Positions 1 through 12,476 of a DNA stretch of 60,530 nt are shown one piece after another. Made by a program: the position numbers and the translations under genes. Position 1 is the stretch's first letter. Each line of letters starts with the position of its first letter. The notes under the pieces are model-generated. The model was not told the DNA's origin. It worked only from the letters and a program-made list of their open reading frames with translations, and ran no database searches. Source of the stretch: Ophryocystis elektroscirrha (lineage: Eukaryota > Apicomplexa > Conoidasida > Neogregarinorida > Ophryocystidae); assembly GCA_030141585.1 (NCBI GenBank), contig JAQIFP010000051.1:1-60530 (forward strand). The letters are read 5' to 3'.

Positions 1-187
1 TATATATAATGTATATATAATGTATATATAATGTATATATAATGTATATATAATGTATATATAATGTATATATAATGTATATATAATGTATATATAATGT
101 ATATATAATGTATATATAATGTATATACAATGTATATTTAATGTATATATAATGTATATATGATGTATACAGTATGTATATATAATA

Positions 188-218
<31 letters not shown>
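1..218. repeat. 11-nt AT minisatellite followed by a TA tract
   Basis: An 11-nt unit, tatatataatg, is repeated almost perfectly from position 1 to about 128. Copies then carry substitutions to about 178, and a plain TA tract runs to about 218. It lies at the window edge, downstream of the last diacylglycerol kinase exon I can see, so it is either in a long intron of that gene or in intergenic DNA. Confidence 0.95.
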
Positions 219-373
219 CAAACAAAAATTATATAGTATTTCTTGTAAACAATTTAAATAGTCTATTTAACTTCTTGGAAAAAAAAAGATATATAGACAG
301 AATAAATAAATTATTGTTGGAAGTAAAATATCTATTACATTTGTGTATTAAAAATGCTAATGAGTGAACTTAC

Positions 374-1046
374 TGTTGCATGGACGAGCTATAGGGGTGA
401 AATTGTGAAGCATCAGGCCACCCGTACGTGGTAGCCAAATCATTGCCTGTAAATATACGAGATTTATACAACTACCTGTTCCGAAAGGTAGACATGCAAT
501 AGACGTATACTCTATATCTATATCATGATTTTTCAATTCGCTAAGTATCCACAAAACAGATCCGTCGCCTCCAGCAGCCATAATTCTAATAAGATTCGAG
601 TTTCTAGGCTTTACACCAAGTGCCTTATGTTTTTTTATGATCTCCCGCATTAGCAAAAAACTTTTTTTCTTTCTTTTTTCATACTCGAATAAATTTTCGA
701 TATATACGTAAGTATTATATGGTTCTTTAAATTGAATTGATTGTACACTAGGCTCCAAAAATCTTCGTGCGTTTTGATTGCCTGAATATGGGTTGACTAA
801 AATAAATACAAAAAAAAAGCGGTTTTTCCCTGGGATTAAAATATTATTGCAAATAGACTCAATTAAAGAAGATTTTTTGGAGAAATTTTGACTGCAAATA
901 TTGACGGTACAACCTTCTTCAGGAATAATGGGATTTTCTTCATTTTTTGACTGAATGTATGAGAAATCTGATGTATTAGTTCTCAAACGGTGTAAATGAT
1001 TAGTACTATCAACGATACCGATTCCTGATTCCTTTTTAACTATCAT
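374..1046 (-). CDS. Diacylglycerol kinase, catalytic domain (3' part missing)
   Basis: Phosphorylates diacylglycerol to phosphatidic acid at membranes. After about 70 unrecognised residues the protein shows the DAGK catalytic core: FVFILVNPYSGNQNA, then the nucleotide-binding AAGGDGS, then LPFGTG. A 29-nt intron (447..475, GTAG...ACAG) interrupts the last motif; splicing restores GTGNDLAT, the family signature. The second exon then reads to a likely donor GTAAGT at 373. The unspliced frame would stop right after it, without the DAGK accessory domain, so the gene probably continues to lower coordinates, possibly beyond the window. I chose the ATG at 1046; the longer frame begins with GTG. No C1 domain is visible. 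It could be a sphingosine-kinase-like relative, but the motif set favours DGK. Confidence 0.8.
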
Positions 1047-1407
1047 TGTAAAAAAAAACTCATGCACAAAGCAATACTACTTTTTTTCAACAAATTTCCA
1101 AAGCTAGTTGTTGAGAGAAAAAAAAAAAAAAGATTTCTTATTTTTTGAACAACGATTACATATATTTACACTGTCCTGTGAATAAATTGAAAAAATGCCC
1201 TCAAATGTCGCTCAATGAGATTAATTTTTATTTATACAATACTGTTTGATGAGCACATTAAATAACAAATATACGCTTTTTTATTTTTAAAATAATGAAA
1301 TGTGTTTTGCGTAATTATAAAAATTGGATTTTGGACAGAAAATCTGCAAAAATATAAAAAATTGGCATATTTAGTATCAAGTAAAGGTTTAGACTGCTCC
1401 TTGGTAA
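1047..1407. other. Divergent intergenic region between DGK and GMPP
   Basis: About 360 bp between two start codons facing away from each other. It is AT-rich with A runs (for example 1119..1131) and must hold both promoters. I see no further gene or recognisable motif. Confidence 0.6.
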
Positions 1408-3317
1408 ATGGAAGCTATAATTATACTAGGAGGGTCAGGCAGTAGGATGCGACCATTATCCTTAACAATGCCAAAAGCTTTAATACCATTTTGTAATAAG
1501 CCCATTATTGAGTATCAATTGGAAAAGCTGCAAGAAGTAAAACAGTTATGTTTTTTTTTTTATATTACTTAGTTTAACGTAAAAAGAGTTATTTTAGCTG
1601 TACGGGAGTTCCAAGAAAAATTTATTTCTTTTATTCACTCTTTACAAAAAAAAGTAAAAAAAATAAAATCCAAGAAATTTATTTAGTATTCTTTTGAAAT
1701 AGTTTTGAGTGTTGAATCTGAACCTTTGGGAACTGCAGGTTGCTTAAAGCAAGCTCAATTTCAATTATTAAACAAGATTGATCCAGTTATTGCTTTGAAT
1801 TGGTAATAATTTACAGTAGCAATCGTTTTTTAGTGATATTATATGCGATTTTTCATTTCAGCAATTATTGAAAACTCATAAAGAAAATAACGCAATAGCT
1901 ACCATTTTAGTTACAAAAAAAAAAGATCCATCCAAATATGGAACAGTTATTTTAAAAGATACTAGAGTTGAAGAGTTTTTAGGTATTTTTTACTTAAACA
2001 ATTACTTCAATTTCAGAAAAAGATGCTACTTTGAAAGATCAATATATAAACGCTGGAGTGTATATTCTTGAACAATGCTTAATTAATTCTATCGAAGTAA
2101 AACACAGGAAACCAATATTTTTCAGTTGAGGAACCTTTCTATTGAGCAAAATGTGTTTCCAGATTTGGCGAAGAAAAAAAGTTTATATGCCTATAGACAC
2201 TGCAACTTTTGGTATCAAATTTATGATAAAATTTCAAATCTTTTAGGATTGATTTGGGAGAAACTGGAGTTTACTTGGAAAGCTTAAAATTATATCTAGA
2301 CTATATTAAACCTAATATTCCACGCACATTAAATCATAAAGAAATAGTTGGCAATGTATATATAGACGAGTCCGCATTAATTGACAATAACTGTGTTATT
2401 GGTCCAGATGTATCTATTGGAGCAAATGTTCACATATCACCGAATGTTTATATTAAAAACTCTGTTATTATGGATAATGTGTATATAATGAACTCATGCC
2501 TTATAGAGAACTCTATTATAGGTCCTCATGCTCAAATAAAAGCAAAAAATGTAATCAAAAAGTAAAATAATTATAAATATTCAACATTTATTAATTGCTT
2601 TATTTGCGCTTACTCCATACTTATATAAATCTGACTGTGTATATGCACTTATAAACTTTGTATAATCAAAATTTTAAATAATTAAGCAGCAAAATTTATA
2701 TTAAATGTTCAAGATATACATTAAAATGTAAAGTTTCATTGTATTACTTAATCATTATTTCTTTTTATATTACTGCTTCAACTAATACTTTTTTTAAGCA
2801 CAATGTATATACATTTGAGCTATAAATAATGTATTTTGTGTACAGTCTTATAAAATATTAAAAAAGCAAAATTTTATTTAATAAATAAATTATACATGTA
2901 AACACATTTTTCTTTCAATTTGCATAATAAACAATATAATTATTACAAGTTTAAATAATAACATCATCATTAGTGTTAATGTTGCTATATAACATTTATC
3001 ATAATTTGATAAATGAGACCTAAAGCAATTGCACACATGCATATACAGTATTATATATCTGTATTTATAAAATAAATGATTTATAGTAAATTCAAATTTA
3101 TACGGTAAATTTAGATAAATTCATTAGTTACAAAAAAGTCGGTAATCATAAAATAGCTCTTACTATAAATGAAGTAATCCGAGAATTTATATAAAAATTA
3201 ATTATGAAAAATTATTGACTTTAGGTAAAAAATTGTGTGGTCGGAGAAAACGCGGAGGTTGTTGGCGAGCAATGCAAAAATACACATGTTTTTCCAAATA
3301 CAAAGCTAAACGTCTAA
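1408..3317 (+). CDS. GDP-mannose pyrophosphorylase (mannose-1-phosphate guanylyltransferase)
   Basis: Makes GDP-mannose from mannose-1-phosphate and GTP, the donor for dolichol-mannose, N-glycans and GPI anchors. The N terminus has the nucleotidyltransferase loop LGGSGSRMRPLSLTMPKALIPF. The C terminus is a left-handed beta helix of hexapeptide repeats (IDNNCVIGPDVSIGANVHIS). I read eight exons: 1408-1536, 1573-1653, 1687-1802, 1834-1982, 2017-2096, 2126-2211, 2247-2550 and 3225-3317. They total 1038 nt, an intact 345-residue frame close to the family's usual ~360. The first six introns are 29-36 nt. The seventh (2551..3224) is 674 nt. Reading straight through its donor would stop early at 2565. 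I prefer the spliced end because the last exon continues the hexapeptide pattern (NCVVGENAEVVGE) in phase. The stop TAA overlaps the stop of the myosin on the other strand. Confidence 0.88.
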
Positions 3318-6300
3318 GTATTTGAATATGCTCGCCAAATTGAAACACCACCATTAGCGTCCGCGATCCCCATTAGTTTAGAGGAATTGTTCAATGCTAA
3401 AGAAACTAAAACTTTCTGAAAATTCAATTATAGAGAATTTTTGCTTCTTACATGTGGGTTCTTTATGTTGACTGCTTTCAAGTTACCATCAGTTAAAGCT
3501 AAACCGCATAACTAAAAAAATGTTAAAATAAAATTATTAATGCCTACCCCTATGTTTCTGCGAATATAAAGAAATATCCCAGATGAAGATTTTGATAAAT
3601 TACACCTTGAAGGCGTTAATTCATCGGATACCTAATGTATTTTATATTTTTTTTGTATTTTTTTTATGTTTTGGATATTTAAACAAAGCTATTTTATTTA
3701 AAGCATTTTTTATATAGTTAAATTAAATTATAACGTACTTCTGCTTTTGATAATGGTGTGAGTTGCATAATTCCGTTTGTTATTTGATCATATACGCAGT
3801 TTATAACATGCAATCTTTGGTCTGCAGTGGCAATAAATAAGCAAGGATTAGAAGTGGTTTCATGAGAAAGATAGTGGATACTGGTAATAGGGGCTTGGGA
3901 TATATTTATAGATAGACAACTTTGATATTCACAATCACTTATAATTTTGAGTATTAAGACAGTGCCATTTTTAAGGCCTAGGAAAGAATGAGATCCAGTA
4001 TCAGAAAACGTGAAATTATTACAAGACGACTTAGCCAAATTAAATTTATGAGATAACGATTTGTTTATATAGGCGGTATATAAAACATTGTTTGTGGTAG
4101 TGTATAGGTACACATTTGGTCTGAATGGTAGGAACTGTATACATGTAATATCTTCATCAACTGTTGATTCCTTTACTACTACTTTTTTAAATAAATCCCA
4201 TACAATAATATGCCGATTTTTTATTACGTAGAGCATATAATGATTTTTTGGGTTAAAAATGATATGTGTAACTTTTGCTGTATCATGCGTGGGATTTGGT
4301 ATAGAATATAAAAACTCTTCTTCACTGTTAACGTTGTGTGTAGATTTTGAGCCAGAAAAGCTTTCATTGTCAGTACGGAATGAACTCATAGTAGACAAAG
4401 TTTGAGAATTTGTTTTTTGGCATGCATATAGATTAGAGAATGGAAGATGCTCTTCATCGCTTAAATTATATTGCTGTTTTTCAATTTCTTCATTATTTAT
4501 TTTAATGGAACTGCGTTTGGGTAATTGTTCATATATTTCATATAAATGTATAACACCTGAACTATTACCAACCGCAAATAAATAAAGGTTTTTTGTATTG
4601 ATTAGAGGGTTTTTACTGAATGCTGTGACGGTTATTCCTAATAATTGCCTACTCAAATAACGTACACGCATAGATTTTTTCCTAGATCTTTTATTTATAC
4701 AGGGTATCAATATAGCTGGATAATGTTCTTCACTTTTACTTGTTCCAATAATATTTTGAAGACGACTCCATAACTGGGATACTTTATTGTTATTAGACTC
4801 TGTATAAGAAGATGATTTTGAACCATCTGTAGAGCTCATAGAGTATTTTCGGCTCTGCTCCACAACATAAAGGATTTCTGAAAACGCTAATACTGGCACC
4901 TTGTCATTGATAACTCTGCTGAAGTGAGTCAATCTTTCTAATTCACTACAATATACACGATCGCCATCATTCATTAAAGCTGTCAATATGTACATAAAAC
5001 GATGCTCGTGATATAGTGTCTGCTGACAAATAATATTGAATATAACATTTAAACATGAAGAACACTATTACAAATTTACATTAAATTTCGAGTATATTAT
5101 AATTTTCATATAAAAGGGAGTCAAAACTTCATTATTTTATATTAATTAATTGATAACAAATAAAAATACGATTTGTACAATTCAATCCATAACTTACATT
5201 TAAAATAATTTCTCTAATCAAAGACTTTCTATGTATATGACCTTCAAAATAAAAAACTAGAGTTTTGGAGCAACGAGCCCAATCACTTAAATCGTGATAG
5301 GACAAATTAATGATTGGGTAAATACCTATGATGACATGAAGTTTTTTATGTTCAAATAGTGAAATTGGGCGGTAACGAAGTTTGGTTTCATCTATTAATA
5401 TTCGCTTATGATGTTTTAGCTCTTTGTCACAAATCGATTGTAAACTTTCACTTTCACCCACAATCAAAATATCAATAACTTCATTAACATCTACAGAAAG
5501 CTGTTTCACTGTTGAAGACTTTCTGGATGTGGCTAAATTGAGAATGGAAAACTTTTTTTTCATCTGTAAGTAAATATTGATTAGTACTTTTATAAAATAT
5601 GAATATATCATAACTATACTCAATAATTTTTCATTGCATAAACAACGTTTATATATACACACATATATATATATATATATGGCGATTTACAATTAGAAAA
5701 AAAAACAATGACACATAAATCATACATCTAGGTAATTAAACTTCAAATCTTTTATAATTACAATACTATTTATGACTTTAAAAATTTATTTATCGCTCAG
5801 ATTATAAGTAGATAAATATACTTAAACATATGATTATGTATAAAATAAATCAACACTGTCTATTGGTAAAATGGGCTTATTTGTAACAATTTAAGCGCTC
5901 AAAGCGACTTGTACAGCCAAAAAAATTAATTTATTTACTTTGGAAACGGATAGTTTAGAGTGCTCTCTTGGCTTTTCGGCGCTAGCTGGCTCAGAGCTGA
6001 GTTCTGGGTTTAATGGAGATGGGGTTGATAAAGGTTTCGGACTTTCTGGTACACCTTGATCAGGCTGGATATTTAAAGAATTTATTTTATGAGAGCTAAA
6101 CGATTTAACTTCATTTGAATGAGTAGGGCTTAAATTTACAGAGTTAATCAAATTATTTTTTTCTTGTTTTGCTCTTTCTAGTTCTTGTCTCATCATTTCC
6201 AGATTTCCTCTCAATTGCTCAATTTCCATCTTTAAATTTGCTTTCTAAAAAAAAAAAACCCCAACATTAATTGTTTATAAAGGTTAACATATAATTTATA

Positions 6301-7999
6301 TATATACATATCTGAATATATATGTATCTATATATGTATCTATATATGTATCTATATATGTATCTATATATGTATCTATATATGTATCTATATATGTATC
6401 TATATATGTATCTATATATAAATCTATATATGTATCTATATATGTATCTATATATGTATCTATATATGTATCTATATATGTATCTATATATCTATCTATA
6501 TATGTATCTATGTATGTATTTATATATGAATCTATATATGTAACTATATATGTATCTATAAATTTATCTATATATGAATCTATATATGTATCTATATGTG
6601 TACCTATATGTGTATCTATTTATGTATCTATATATAGTTATGTATAAGGTTATTACTACGTATACACAGATTTTATCTAAGTAGAGCAAAATTGTAATAA
6701 TAGGTGTAATTTTAGTAAAATAATTTACATACTTCGTTCCTCTCAATTCTTTTTTGTTTGAGCAATCGTTTGGCTAGAACTTGTTTCCATTTGAGTTGAA
6801 TTTTAATTGCGCTAAGTCTTAATTTCATATAATTTTTTTTTTGTAGATAGCCTTTCCAATATTTTTGTATTATACCGACAGCTTTATTTATGCGATAATT
6901 ATTTAGACATGACTTTGCATGACATTGCCGAATAAAGCATTGAATGGTAATTATTTTACTAATTAAATTCAAAAATTTCATTCGTTCCAAGCAACAAAGC
7001 CCAACTGACTGTACATATGTGAAATATTTTTTAATCAATAGCTTGTAGCAGTATCTCTGGGCTTTTACAGCTCGGTAAGCACTCTGATATAGCAGTAAAT
7101 TATAAGCAGAATTATTTACAATGAATGATATTTAATTTAATTTAATGTAATAAAAATATTGATTAAATTTATTAATAGAGACAATAGATACCTGTATCTT
7201 GATAACAGAGGATTTAATTTGAAGGTACTCTTTGCGTATTTTATAACCTTTATATTTAGATTGTATAAGAACAGCAGAGCTTTTCCTCAATTCATTAACA
7301 GCGCGTAGTATGTGATTATAAGATTCTTGTTTCAAAAAAAGGATTGTTCTTCCTATTTCCCAAGAATTTTTTGGGATATTTGGATTGGTGACTAGCATTT
7401 CATGAATCATTTGGATCTTCTCAGAACAAGAAAGTTCACTTAATTTGTACTCTTTATTTTTTATTAGAATATGGAACCGTTCAAAAGCTTCTTCATGTAA
7501 AAATCTTACAGGATAACCAGATCGATTGAGTTTAATACTTTGGATTACCCCATTGTAGCGTAATTGATCAGAAACAAATTTTCTATCGTACACGTCTGGA
7601 ACACCTTCCTGGTTAGGTTTTACACAGCGAATAAAGTGTGCATGGGTGCTTTCTATTGTTTCCATCAAAGCTTTTAGCTGATTTTGAAATTCTCCAGTTA
7701 TTGTTACAACCTTTTTCTTACTATCTGTGCTAGAGTTTCTATCCTTATAAAAGTTTCTAAGTAAAAATATGTTAGACATATTCGTTTAGCAAATAATTAG
7801 ATGTAATTTATTATGCCTATGCAATATAAAATTAATTTAAATAAATAAATATAATATACCTTTATTTATTAGTAGATATTTTTATACATATATATATAAT
7901 CAGTACAATATATGTATATGTTGACATTTAAAAACCTTATATATATAAATATATAACGTCAAATATTTATATAATTATATATATATATATAATAGCTTC

Positions 8000-8031
<32 letters not shown>

Positions 8032-10378
8032 GAAGCTATTAATTTACTTAAATATTATATAAATTAAATTAATTTTGAGACTATAGTATGAGCTTACTGA
8101 AATAAAGCACGAATATCTTCTGATTCTGAATTATGAATGCAGTTTTGAGCATCTTCGTGAAGCTGGTCTTTGTTTTTTTCTAAGAAGCGATCGGCGTCGT
8201 AAAGAACAGGACTAGCAAAATGATTTATTGTAAAAGTTTTCGATTCAAATTTAGGAAACTCAATAATTTCGTCAAATTCGTACTGTCTCCGTAATTTATT
8301 ACAGAAACTTTGATCAGACCCTTTTGGGACAACTACTTCTTCTTTAAGCATAGCAAAAAGCCCAATCTTTTTGTTCTCAAATGCCTCCAAACATTTTTTG
8401 TTATCTGGAAATTCTTGAGGTTTCCAGTCGTTTATGCCTTCCTTTCGATAAAGCGAATTTTCACATTCAAAAATATATTTATTGAAGAATTGCTGTAGTT
8501 TTTCGTTTGTGTAATTGATGCATAATTGCTCAAATGAGTTTACTGTGAAACACTCAAACCCAAAAATATCCAAAATACCACAAAAAGAATTTATATTTTC
8601 GTTATAACCAATGGAATCATTTGCTTTCTGAACTATCATCAAAAAACACGCTTCATATAAAGCTTTTGCTAAACTGTCACGATTTGATGTTGCCAAACTT
8701 ACGTTCATCGGAATTCTACAACAAAATTGTTTTAAGTAACTCTCAAACTATAAAAAACTAATTTATTTATTAAAAATTAGGTTATACATATATATACATA
8801 TATATATGCATATGGTGATTGGTATTTCATAATCTTTGAAATATAAATTTGTTAAATATATATTTATTGATAATTAGCAATATTTTTATATAAAATGTAT
8901 TACTTCAAATTTTCGGTTTTTGTATTAATAGACCTATAAGTTAGAGCTTTAAGCAACTCGTCAGATCGAACATACAGTAAATCAGCTGCAATATTGAGAT
9001 CTTTCTCAGAAAAAGCGTCTAGCTTTGATCCTTCCTCATCTGGTAGGAAGTTGATATTACCAAGGAAAAGTATCGCTGTCAATAAATCAAAAATGCTTTG
9101 TTGCTGTAATTTCGTTATACCTATAGCCTAAAAAAAGAAATTTGATAAAAAAGAAAAAGGACTACCTCCATAGCTACCACAGTTGCTTTGAACATATCAT
9201 GATCGTTGACATTTTTTAGATTTACACAAGAGGATTGATTTAAATAATGGTAGTAAGAGGTAGATTTTAAATATTTAAAATTGAAACTATTAGAGCTTGA
9301 ATTCTGTAAGAAAATAATATAGGTAAATAAAAAAAACCTCAATAGTTCATATATATATACAATAAATTATATATACCTTAGTATATATATATGTTAGTAA
9401 CTGTATGTATATACATATTTTCACGTAAATAAACAATCTATATTACATATGCAGACTAAAAATCAAAATTTAGTCTTATATAAACATATAGGCTCTTTAT
9501 AATCATACTTGTCTATACATTTAACTGTAAAGACTTGATGCCAACGCCAATGGCAATGATACACATATATTAACAATTCATTATTTTACATTTGTCAGGC
9601 CATTTGTCATATTATAATATATCTACGCTATAACTATTATTAATAGAAAGTGCTGTTATCAATGAATCACTGTCTTTTTATATTAAAGTAATTAATTAAG
9701 TAAACTAATTTTATAATACATATAGGCGAATTTATATAAATACGCACTGACACAGATAAATATCAAGAGTATAGATTTTGTAATAGATTATACATATACA
9801 CAAAACTACATTATTAGGCGACCTCACTATTCAAATCAGAAAACCTGTATATACCATTATCTGACATTTTGGCTGCAGCACAAAGTTGATAAAATATGTG
9901 ATAGTTTCTTTCTTTTTCGAGTTGATGACAAACTCGAACAGATTCCAACAAATAAGTGTGAATTCTAGTTCCAGTTAATCTACTAACGGAATTTTGCTGA
10001 GTAAACTGCAACTCAATGAATTTTCCAAAGCGAGACGAATTCTCATTTCGCAAAGTTTTAGCATTTCCAAAACTTTCCAGCAACGGATTAGATTGTAATA
10101 CTTGATATTCCACAAAAGAAGAGTTATTTGAATTATTATGAGAACCAGCATCGGCTAAAAACTTCATTAAAAACCGTGTAGACTCAGTTTTTCCAGCCCC
10201 CGATTCACCACTGATGAGGATTGTCTAAACATATAATATTAAAAATTTATAAGCATATCCAACCATCGTTAATACAAACTACTCATATCAATTATATAAT
10301 AAACATTATAATAACGCAAAATATATCATATAAGTTTATTATGAATATGTAAACCATATGAAAAAACATCTGACCCAC

Positions 10379-10412
<34 letters not shown>

Positions 10413-11567
10413 TATAGATATATAGATATATAGATATATAGATATATAGATTTATATATAAACTAATATATATAGTGATATATTTTTGACCGTTTATATG
10501 ATTTGATATTTCATATTATTAACAATACTGACTATAAGTATATATAGAGCTAATTTATAATAGTGTAAACTAAGTTAATATTCAAGTTTGTGACGTAAAT
10601 TGTCTTTAATATTATCATTATAATAACTAAAGTGAATTACTTGAGGTTTTTTAGTTTCACACAATGCCTTGAAAGCTAAACTAGCAACTGTAAAAATATG
10701 AGGGTTTTTTAGTAAAAGGTTTTCGGGAGAGCATTGAAGATATTCTTGGATAATCTATAAATATAAGTTAGTAAATTATTTGATATATATATAGATATAT
10801 ATATGTATATTTTTAAATTGTGTTTATGTAAGCTTATATAAATTTTATATATTAAAATTTATTATAAAACTCCTATATATATAAATCTTTGTACTTGTAT
10901 GTGTACAGATATATAAATTAAAAAATATATTCAAGCACAAATATGATTTGTGTTTAATTATTGGTATATATTGGAAATGGTATACATGGTAAACATGTAT
11001 AAATAAATTAATAGTGTATATATGATATATACATCCTTAACATTATAGTAAAATTATTTTTATGTATATACTTAAAACTATATATCTATATTTATCTATA
11101 TTTATATAAATATATATATATAAATATGTATATACATTTACAATTATGTTAGGATAAAAATTATTTAAACCATGATAATACAAAATGATATATCATGATG
11201 AAAAAATAAATTGATGTAAAAATTAATTGATTAATGATTATATTACTTGAGTAGCATAGAGATCAGGGATTTCTTTGAAAGGATTAACGGAAAGCAAGAT
11301 AGGCCCAGTATTTGTGTAAATAATATTATTATTATAACGGACAAATAAAGACTCTAAAACAGCAGGTTCATGCAGATGAATTAGCTGAGTAAGATCATTG
11401 TATTTGATGACATCTTCGTTTTCAAAATAATGCACTTGGCTTCGATGAAATTTTTTTTTAGACAAAGTAAATATTATGTCATTTTGTATGTCTACTATTT
11501 CGTCTTTTTTCCATACTAACTGCTCATCTGGTATCCATATCTTAGTGTTTTGGTTTATATTCTCCAT
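3314..11567 (-). CDS. Myosin F (apicomplexan class XXII): motor, IQ motifs, coiled coil, WD40 tail
   Basis: An actin-based motor; in other Apicomplexa myosin F moves vesicles and positions the apicoplast. About 14 exons give roughly 1,650 residues. Motor motifs in order: N-terminal [10 protein letters not shown] (11567-11247), [18 protein letters not shown]-loop GESGAGKTE (near 10200), switch [11 protein letters not shown] (near 10040), switch II DIFGFE (near 8570) and an actin-binding segment ending [12 protein letters not shown] (near 7630). Five or six IQ-type segments lie at 7290-6734. A coiled-coil/Pro-Ser-rich exon follows (about 6245-5939), then the tail exons 5563-about 5210, about 5031-3733, 3632-3548, 3506-3445 and 3418-3314, with WD repeats such as [14 protein letters not shown]. 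The junctions checked (IERNE|KANLK, VSK|MKKKF, SKAE|VSDE) are all phase 0. A separate downstream WD40 gene starting at 5563 is the alternative. The known class XXII architecture makes one gene more likely. Confidence 0.87.
5564..5938 (-). other. Myosin F intron joining the coiled coil to the WD40 tail
   Basis: The donor GTAAAT follows the AAA codon at 5939-5941. The acceptor CAG is at 5564-5566, just before ATGAAAAAAAAG. Both sides are phase 0. The 375-nt intron contains a short TA tract. Recognising it as an intron rather than an intergenic gap is what joins the two halves of the myosin. Confidence 0.72.
6311..6640. repeat. 12-nt minisatellite in a myosin F intron
   Basis: Tandem copies of atctatatatgt, roughly 27 in all, with substitutions more frequent after 6415. 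It lies inside the intron between the last IQ exon and the coiled-coil exon of the minus-strand myosin. The plus-strand open frame of repeated MYLY across it is produced by the 12-nt period and is not a gene. Confidence 0.95.
7991..8040. repeat. Perfect-ended inverted repeat in a myosin F intron
   Basis: The arms aatagcttca and tgaagctatt are exact reverse complements, and the TA/ATAC tract between them also pairs with itself. The result is an almost perfect 50-nt hairpin inside an intron. Confidence 0.85.
10380..10460. repeat. TA tract grading into a GATATA repeat
   Basis: About 30 nt of TA dinucleotides followed by gatata-type repeats, inside the myosin F intron between exons 2 and 3. No coding content. 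Confidence 0.9.
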
Positions 11568-11760
11568 AGGAGGAGATACTCAAAAAAAAAAGATCAATAT
11601 ATTAATTTTTTTGATACGGGGATTGATTAATATTCTGGATTCATATATTTTATGAATATAAAAAAATGAACACTTTTTATATTATAAGTATATAATTAAA
11701 AACTGAAAAGAAGAAAAAAATTTTTTTTTTCGTATTATATCTGCATGCGCCTAATAAGAA

Positions 11761-12425
11761 ATGTCCTACGGTTGGCTTACTGAGTCATCTTTAATTCCAA
11801 AACCTGGAAAACAAATTGAGAATGTTTCTGCATCTTCTTTAACTGGTTTACGTGCGTTAACCATAGAAAAGCATGAGGAGGTCAAAAAACATCAAGCCAA
11901 GACCGGTTCATCTTATCATAAGCCTACAAAAAAAGTCTGTTGTGCACACTTAGGTATACTCAGGTTTTTTTTTTTTTTTGGATACTCACATCTTTTTTTT
12001 TTTAATTTTTTTTACAGTTCCGTACCCGTATGGAATTACGCACATTGGAATCAAATAAGGACGTAAAGATAAGAGACGCTAAAGATCTATTGCAACATTC
12101 TGAATCTGTACCAACTTATGATGCTACTAAAAAGAAGTTATTAGAGAAAGCAAAATTGTATGATGCCTTAGGTATTATATTATTAATTCATGAAATATTT
12201 AGTTAATGGAGATAATTGCGTTGTAGAGTCTCTGCAGAAATCTAGTGAAATGTTATGTTTGGATATAGAAAAAAAAACGTATAATAGCTATAAACTTAAA
12301 CTTTTGTGTTAAGGAAAACTATGAATACAGCATTTAAAGAAAATATAAAAAAAAATCTGGAAAATCGTCTACAGCAGCTTCGTTCAAAAAAAAAAAAGTC
12401 TAAAATTATATTAGATAAAGCTTAA
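11761..12425 (+). CDS. CCDC174-like nuclear protein
   Basis: Four exons (11761-11934, 12018-12171, 12203-12278, 12314-12425) join to an intact frame of 171 residues. It begins MSYGWLTESSLIPKPGK and has SSLTGLRALTIEKHEEV, then a segment with KDVKIRDAKDLL and LLEKAKLYDAL. These resemble the CCDC174 (DUF4078) family, including its conserved KAKLYE-type motif. Human CCDC174 is an exon-junction-complex-associated nuclear protein and much longer, so function is inferred from weak similarity only. The C terminus is a lysine-rich helix. Three introns are visible, two of them 31 and 35 nt. The gene starts 193 bp from the myosin F start on the other strand, and its stop is 51 bp from the stop of the next gene. 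Confidence 0.6.
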
Positions 12426-12476
12426 TTTTTTACTTTTTTTTTAATCCGCATGGATTTTTTTTGTCATGTTTCTTTT

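Noticed and set aside
357..373. A 17-nt intron in the DGK gene (GTAAGTTCACTCATTAG)
   Set aside because: Well below the ~29-nt floor of the other introns; the donor is probably real but the acceptor lies further on.
3225..3400. A 50-residue minus-strand frame ([15 protein letters not shown]...)
   Set aside because: Overlaps the better supported WD40 exon and GMPP last exon in another frame; no family match.
6322..6746. Open frames of MYLYMYLY and RYTYRYIY repeats on both strands
   Set aside because: Produced by the 12-nt repeat (a multiple of 3 without stops). The region is a myosin intron.
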